64,000 bases of DNA from Anagrus nilaparvatae (Eukaryota > Arthropoda > Insecta > Hymenoptera > Mymaridae): assembly GCA_022575985.1 (NCBI GenBank), contig JAKSXM010000007.1, positions 70,741,001 to 70,805,000 of the forward strand, in the 5' to 3' direction. This document shows positions 61,490 through 64,000 of the stretch, one piece after another; position 1 is the stretch's first letter, and each line of letters begins with the position of its first letter. A program made the position numbers and the translations under genes. The notes beneath the pieces are model-generated. The model was not told the origin of the DNA, made no database searches, and saw nothing but the letters and a program-made list of their open reading frames with translations.

Positions 61490-63220
61490 ATATTTGCTTG
61501 AAAAATACTTTTCTGAAAATTTGAGAATTCTTATATTAACAATTTTAACCTGTTTATTTATATCATTTATTTGTATGTAATTTTTTAAGCTTTTAAATCA
61601 AACCTTGAGAGATGTAAAGTTAATAATTATCAACAGAAATGGTACAATCTTGGAAGTGTAATTGCGAAATCAAATTTTCGAATAATTGCTTACTAAGAAT
61701 AGCATCCAATACGTTTCAAGTGTAAAATTACTTTCAATGTCTAAAATTTTGAAATTCCAGCAATGTCGTAAAAACTGATAATTATTTAACTGAAAAAGAA
61801 TTAATATTTAAATAATTAATATTTTGAATGCAACAGTAAATAATAAAAGTTTCATAAATAAAAACTCTTAATGTCAATCAAAAAAAAAATGATATTTTCT
61901 CGAAGGTATATCCAACGATTAATATAATTGAAAGTCAAATTAGCGGTAATGATTGAGATGAAAGAATCTTGATATAACATAATATTACGTGTGTGGCATA
62001 TAAAAAAGGTGAGAAAATAAATAATAATAATAATAATAGTAACTAGACATTATCATGTGTGTGTGAGTGTGTGTGTGAGTGTGGAATGAAAAGGGTCAAA
62101 CAAGAAAGAAGTGAGATAAATAAAACGCGCACGAGTCAAAATGAAAAATGAGATATAAGGATAATCTTGCGTCAACTGAAAAAAGTTCCGCAAGAAGAGT
62201 AATGACGGGGATCTCTCAACTTTGGAATGTCGACATCGTCCTATACTAATGTATTTTTTTTTTTATTCTTTTAAGTTCGACATTCCGCGTTACTTTTTTT
62301 TTTTTGAATAATAAGATTCATCTTGATTTCGTTTTATTATATCACAACCCAAAAGTTTGAGAGACCGCGTGGCGGCAAAAAAATTTTTTTTTAGACTCCC
62401 ACTTCTTTCTTTTGATTTCATGCATACAAAAATATTTAAAGAATGATAAAAAAAAAAAAACATTTATTATATTTGCTTTTTAAAAAAAAAATGATGAATT
62501 ATTTTTAATAAATTATGTCTCTATTTGTTATTCAAAAAAAAATTTTTACTTTTGATTAATTTTTATTATATTAATTATAAGTCACTTATATAAAAATATG
62601 TGACAATTTAAAAATAAAAAAAAAACTCGTTAGTAGATTTCATACTTTTTAATCCGAGTATTTTTGTGTACGAATTAAATTTTACAAAAAAACATTGACT
62701 ATAATAAAGTTGTTGAAAGATATGATATTTAGTTGGTATGAAAGAAAAAATCTTTTTTAATCTTGTGATGTGTGGATATATTTAAAAAAATAATTTATGA
62801 GAGATTATTATTTGTATCTCGGACACAACTCTTTATTTTTTAGTATTTTGTGTAATTTCATTAAAATAACATAAATTTTTTTTATAAATATATGTAATTA
62901 ATTTTAATCGTGTGGAATTTTTATGTCCTTGTTTTTAAATTGGTAAAAGTAATGTCCTTTTTGGATATTGAAAATAAAGCAGAAAGTTTTTGCCGTTTAT
63001 TGCAACCGTTCGAAATTATAAATGGTAAAAAATTTTTTTCTTAATGATATTTCTTAAGTAATTCAAATTTTTGATTTTCTGTCAAGTCATGTGGCCAAAT
63101 GAAAATCTAAACAAGCATTCTAATTCCTTGGGATATTTTGCATAAGAAACCTTTGAAAGAGTTGCGTGAAAAGTTTAAAATTTTCGTGATTCATTGTATT
63201 TTAAAGCACGATAATATTCT
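61490..63220. other. AT-rich stretch with GT tracts and two small hairpins
   Basis: (GT)n-GAGT tracts lie at 62056-62083. A hairpin TCTTGCG/CGCAAGA with inner AACT/AGTT is at 62165-62195. An inverted pair GGAATGTCGA/TCGACATTCC is at about 62223 and 62277. A weaker CTTCGAGAAAA with off-spaced TATA lies on the minus strand near 61895-61926. No gene is visible. Confidence 0.45.
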
Positions 63221-63225
63221 TATTA

Positions 63226-63260
63226 TTTTCTCGCAAGAGAAATGACTTTTCAGTTCTATA
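63226..63260 (-). repeat. TATA-27-CGAG motif, copy 19
   Basis: On the minus strand TATAGA begins at 63260 and CGAG at 63233, a spacing of 27. The block is GTCATTTCTCTTGCGAGAAA, close to copy 18. Confidence 0.65.
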
Positions 63261-63659
63261 AGACCTCTCATTCATGTTTAAGAATTTAAAAAATAAAAAT
63301 AATATTTTCAATAAAACTAGATTTAGTTAAATCCAGATATATAAATCGATCCTGTTGAAAATCGTATAATTAATTTGTTTTTGTATATACTATAGTCGTT
63401 ATTGGATATGTCCCTAAGATCGATGTTTGCATGAATTTGTACATTTTGATTCGTGACATAACTAAACTTATATTAAAAATAATTAAAGAATTTATTCTAA
63501 TAAGAAAATATAATATTTTATCAATTTTATTTACTTTATAGCAGTATTCTATTTCTAAGTATTTTAAGTTTGGACTATTTGTTATTATTTACTTACTTCT
63601 CTTCGAGCTTCTCTTAAGAGAGAAAAAGAATTTTGGGTAAGAGGTCTTATATACAACAG

Positions 63660-63720
63660 CAATGGCTTAGGCCAAAAGGTCCGCTTTGACCCAAAAGGTC
63701 CATTTTGGCCGAAAGGGCTC
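63660..63720 (+). repeat. Short GGCCAAAAGGTCC-type repeats
   Basis: GGCCAAAAGGTCCGCTTTGA, CCCAAAAGGTCCATTTT and GGCCGAAAGGG are three variants of a unit of about 20 bp, partly self-complementary. They sit next to the putative Helitron end. Confidence 0.5.
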
Positions 63721-63755
63721 ACGCGACAGCGTTTATATAACTTTATAATATAATA

Positions 63756-64000
63756 CTAGGGGGCAAGCCCCCTGCGCGCTGAAGCGCGCCAACCCCCTCA
63801 GATCATATTTCATGTTTAATCGAAATAAAACTGTGGGATTAATTCACAAATGAAAACAATTGTACAGTGAGATGTCAATTTCAAATAATGAACTTTTTTC
63901 ATAATTTTAACAAACCATTATTATTTTTATTTTCAAAATTTATCTAAAGAAAAAAATATTGCATTATTGCCACAATCCTTTTCATCCCTCAAAATAAATT
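63756..64000 (-). mobile_element. Putative Helitron 3' end (continues past the window)
   Basis: On the minus strand the sequence ends GCGCGCTTCAGCGCGC, then GGGGGCTTGCCCCC, then CTAG followed by T. The two GC-rich hairpins directly before a CTRR terminus, inserted next to T, match the known 3' architecture of Helitron-like elements. The terminal hairpin lies closer to CTAG than usual. The rest of the element lies beyond position 64000, so no replicase could be checked. Confidence 0.5.

Overview
The window is very AT-rich, homopolymer-rich eukaryotic DNA with no complete protein-coding gene that I can recognise. Short GT-AG introns (70 and 75 bp), abundant TA- and TTAA-flanked inverted-repeat elements, and a short TTAGG-type (CCTAACCTAAC) telomere-like run suggest an insect, perhaps hymenopteran or hemipteran. 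That assignment is inference. Nearly all small open frames are chance frames or arms of inverted repeats.

Layout. 0-12 kb holds a GGGGTGTGCGG element (4.57-4.78 kb), an 881-bp foldback element (5.92-6.80 kb), a dispersed repeat with a second copy at 49 kb, and a GGCACGAT-bounded element (10.75-11.45 kb). 12.5-13.9 kb has two opposed 24-bp minisatellites around about 1 kb. 15-23.5 kb has several inverted-repeat elements, including a modular element present twice in opposite orientation. 25.98-26.84 kb is an almost perfect 0.8-kb palindrome. 30.8-31.9 kb is a CACTGTAAAAA element carrying a tRNA-like SINE. 32-40.7 kb is nearly featureless. 40.86-43.67 kb is a rearranged Ginger-type DNA transposon with integrase remains. 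49-53.2 kb has a second copy of the 7-kb repeat followed by decayed genic sequence, including an OB-fold piece resembling HROB/MCM8IP and a TOP1-like exon. 55.8-61.5 kb contains three TTAA-flanked elements. The right edge has a probable Helitron 3' end.

Two things stand out. (1) A motif of about 35 bp, TATA followed 27 bp downstream by CGAG in the context ATTTCnCTT[T/G]CGAGAAAA, occurs about 19 times on both strands, in most copies with exactly the same spacing. It resembles a core promoter or the signature of an unrecognised repeat family. Some neighbouring copies are paralogous over 100-250 bp. (2) The Ginger element's left end has apparently been replaced by an inverted copy of its right end, giving arms of about 0.8 kb. 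The displaced copy keeps a 46-bp coding segment that the in-place gene has lost. No working multi-gene pathway is visible. All identifications are by eye from sequence, with no database search.
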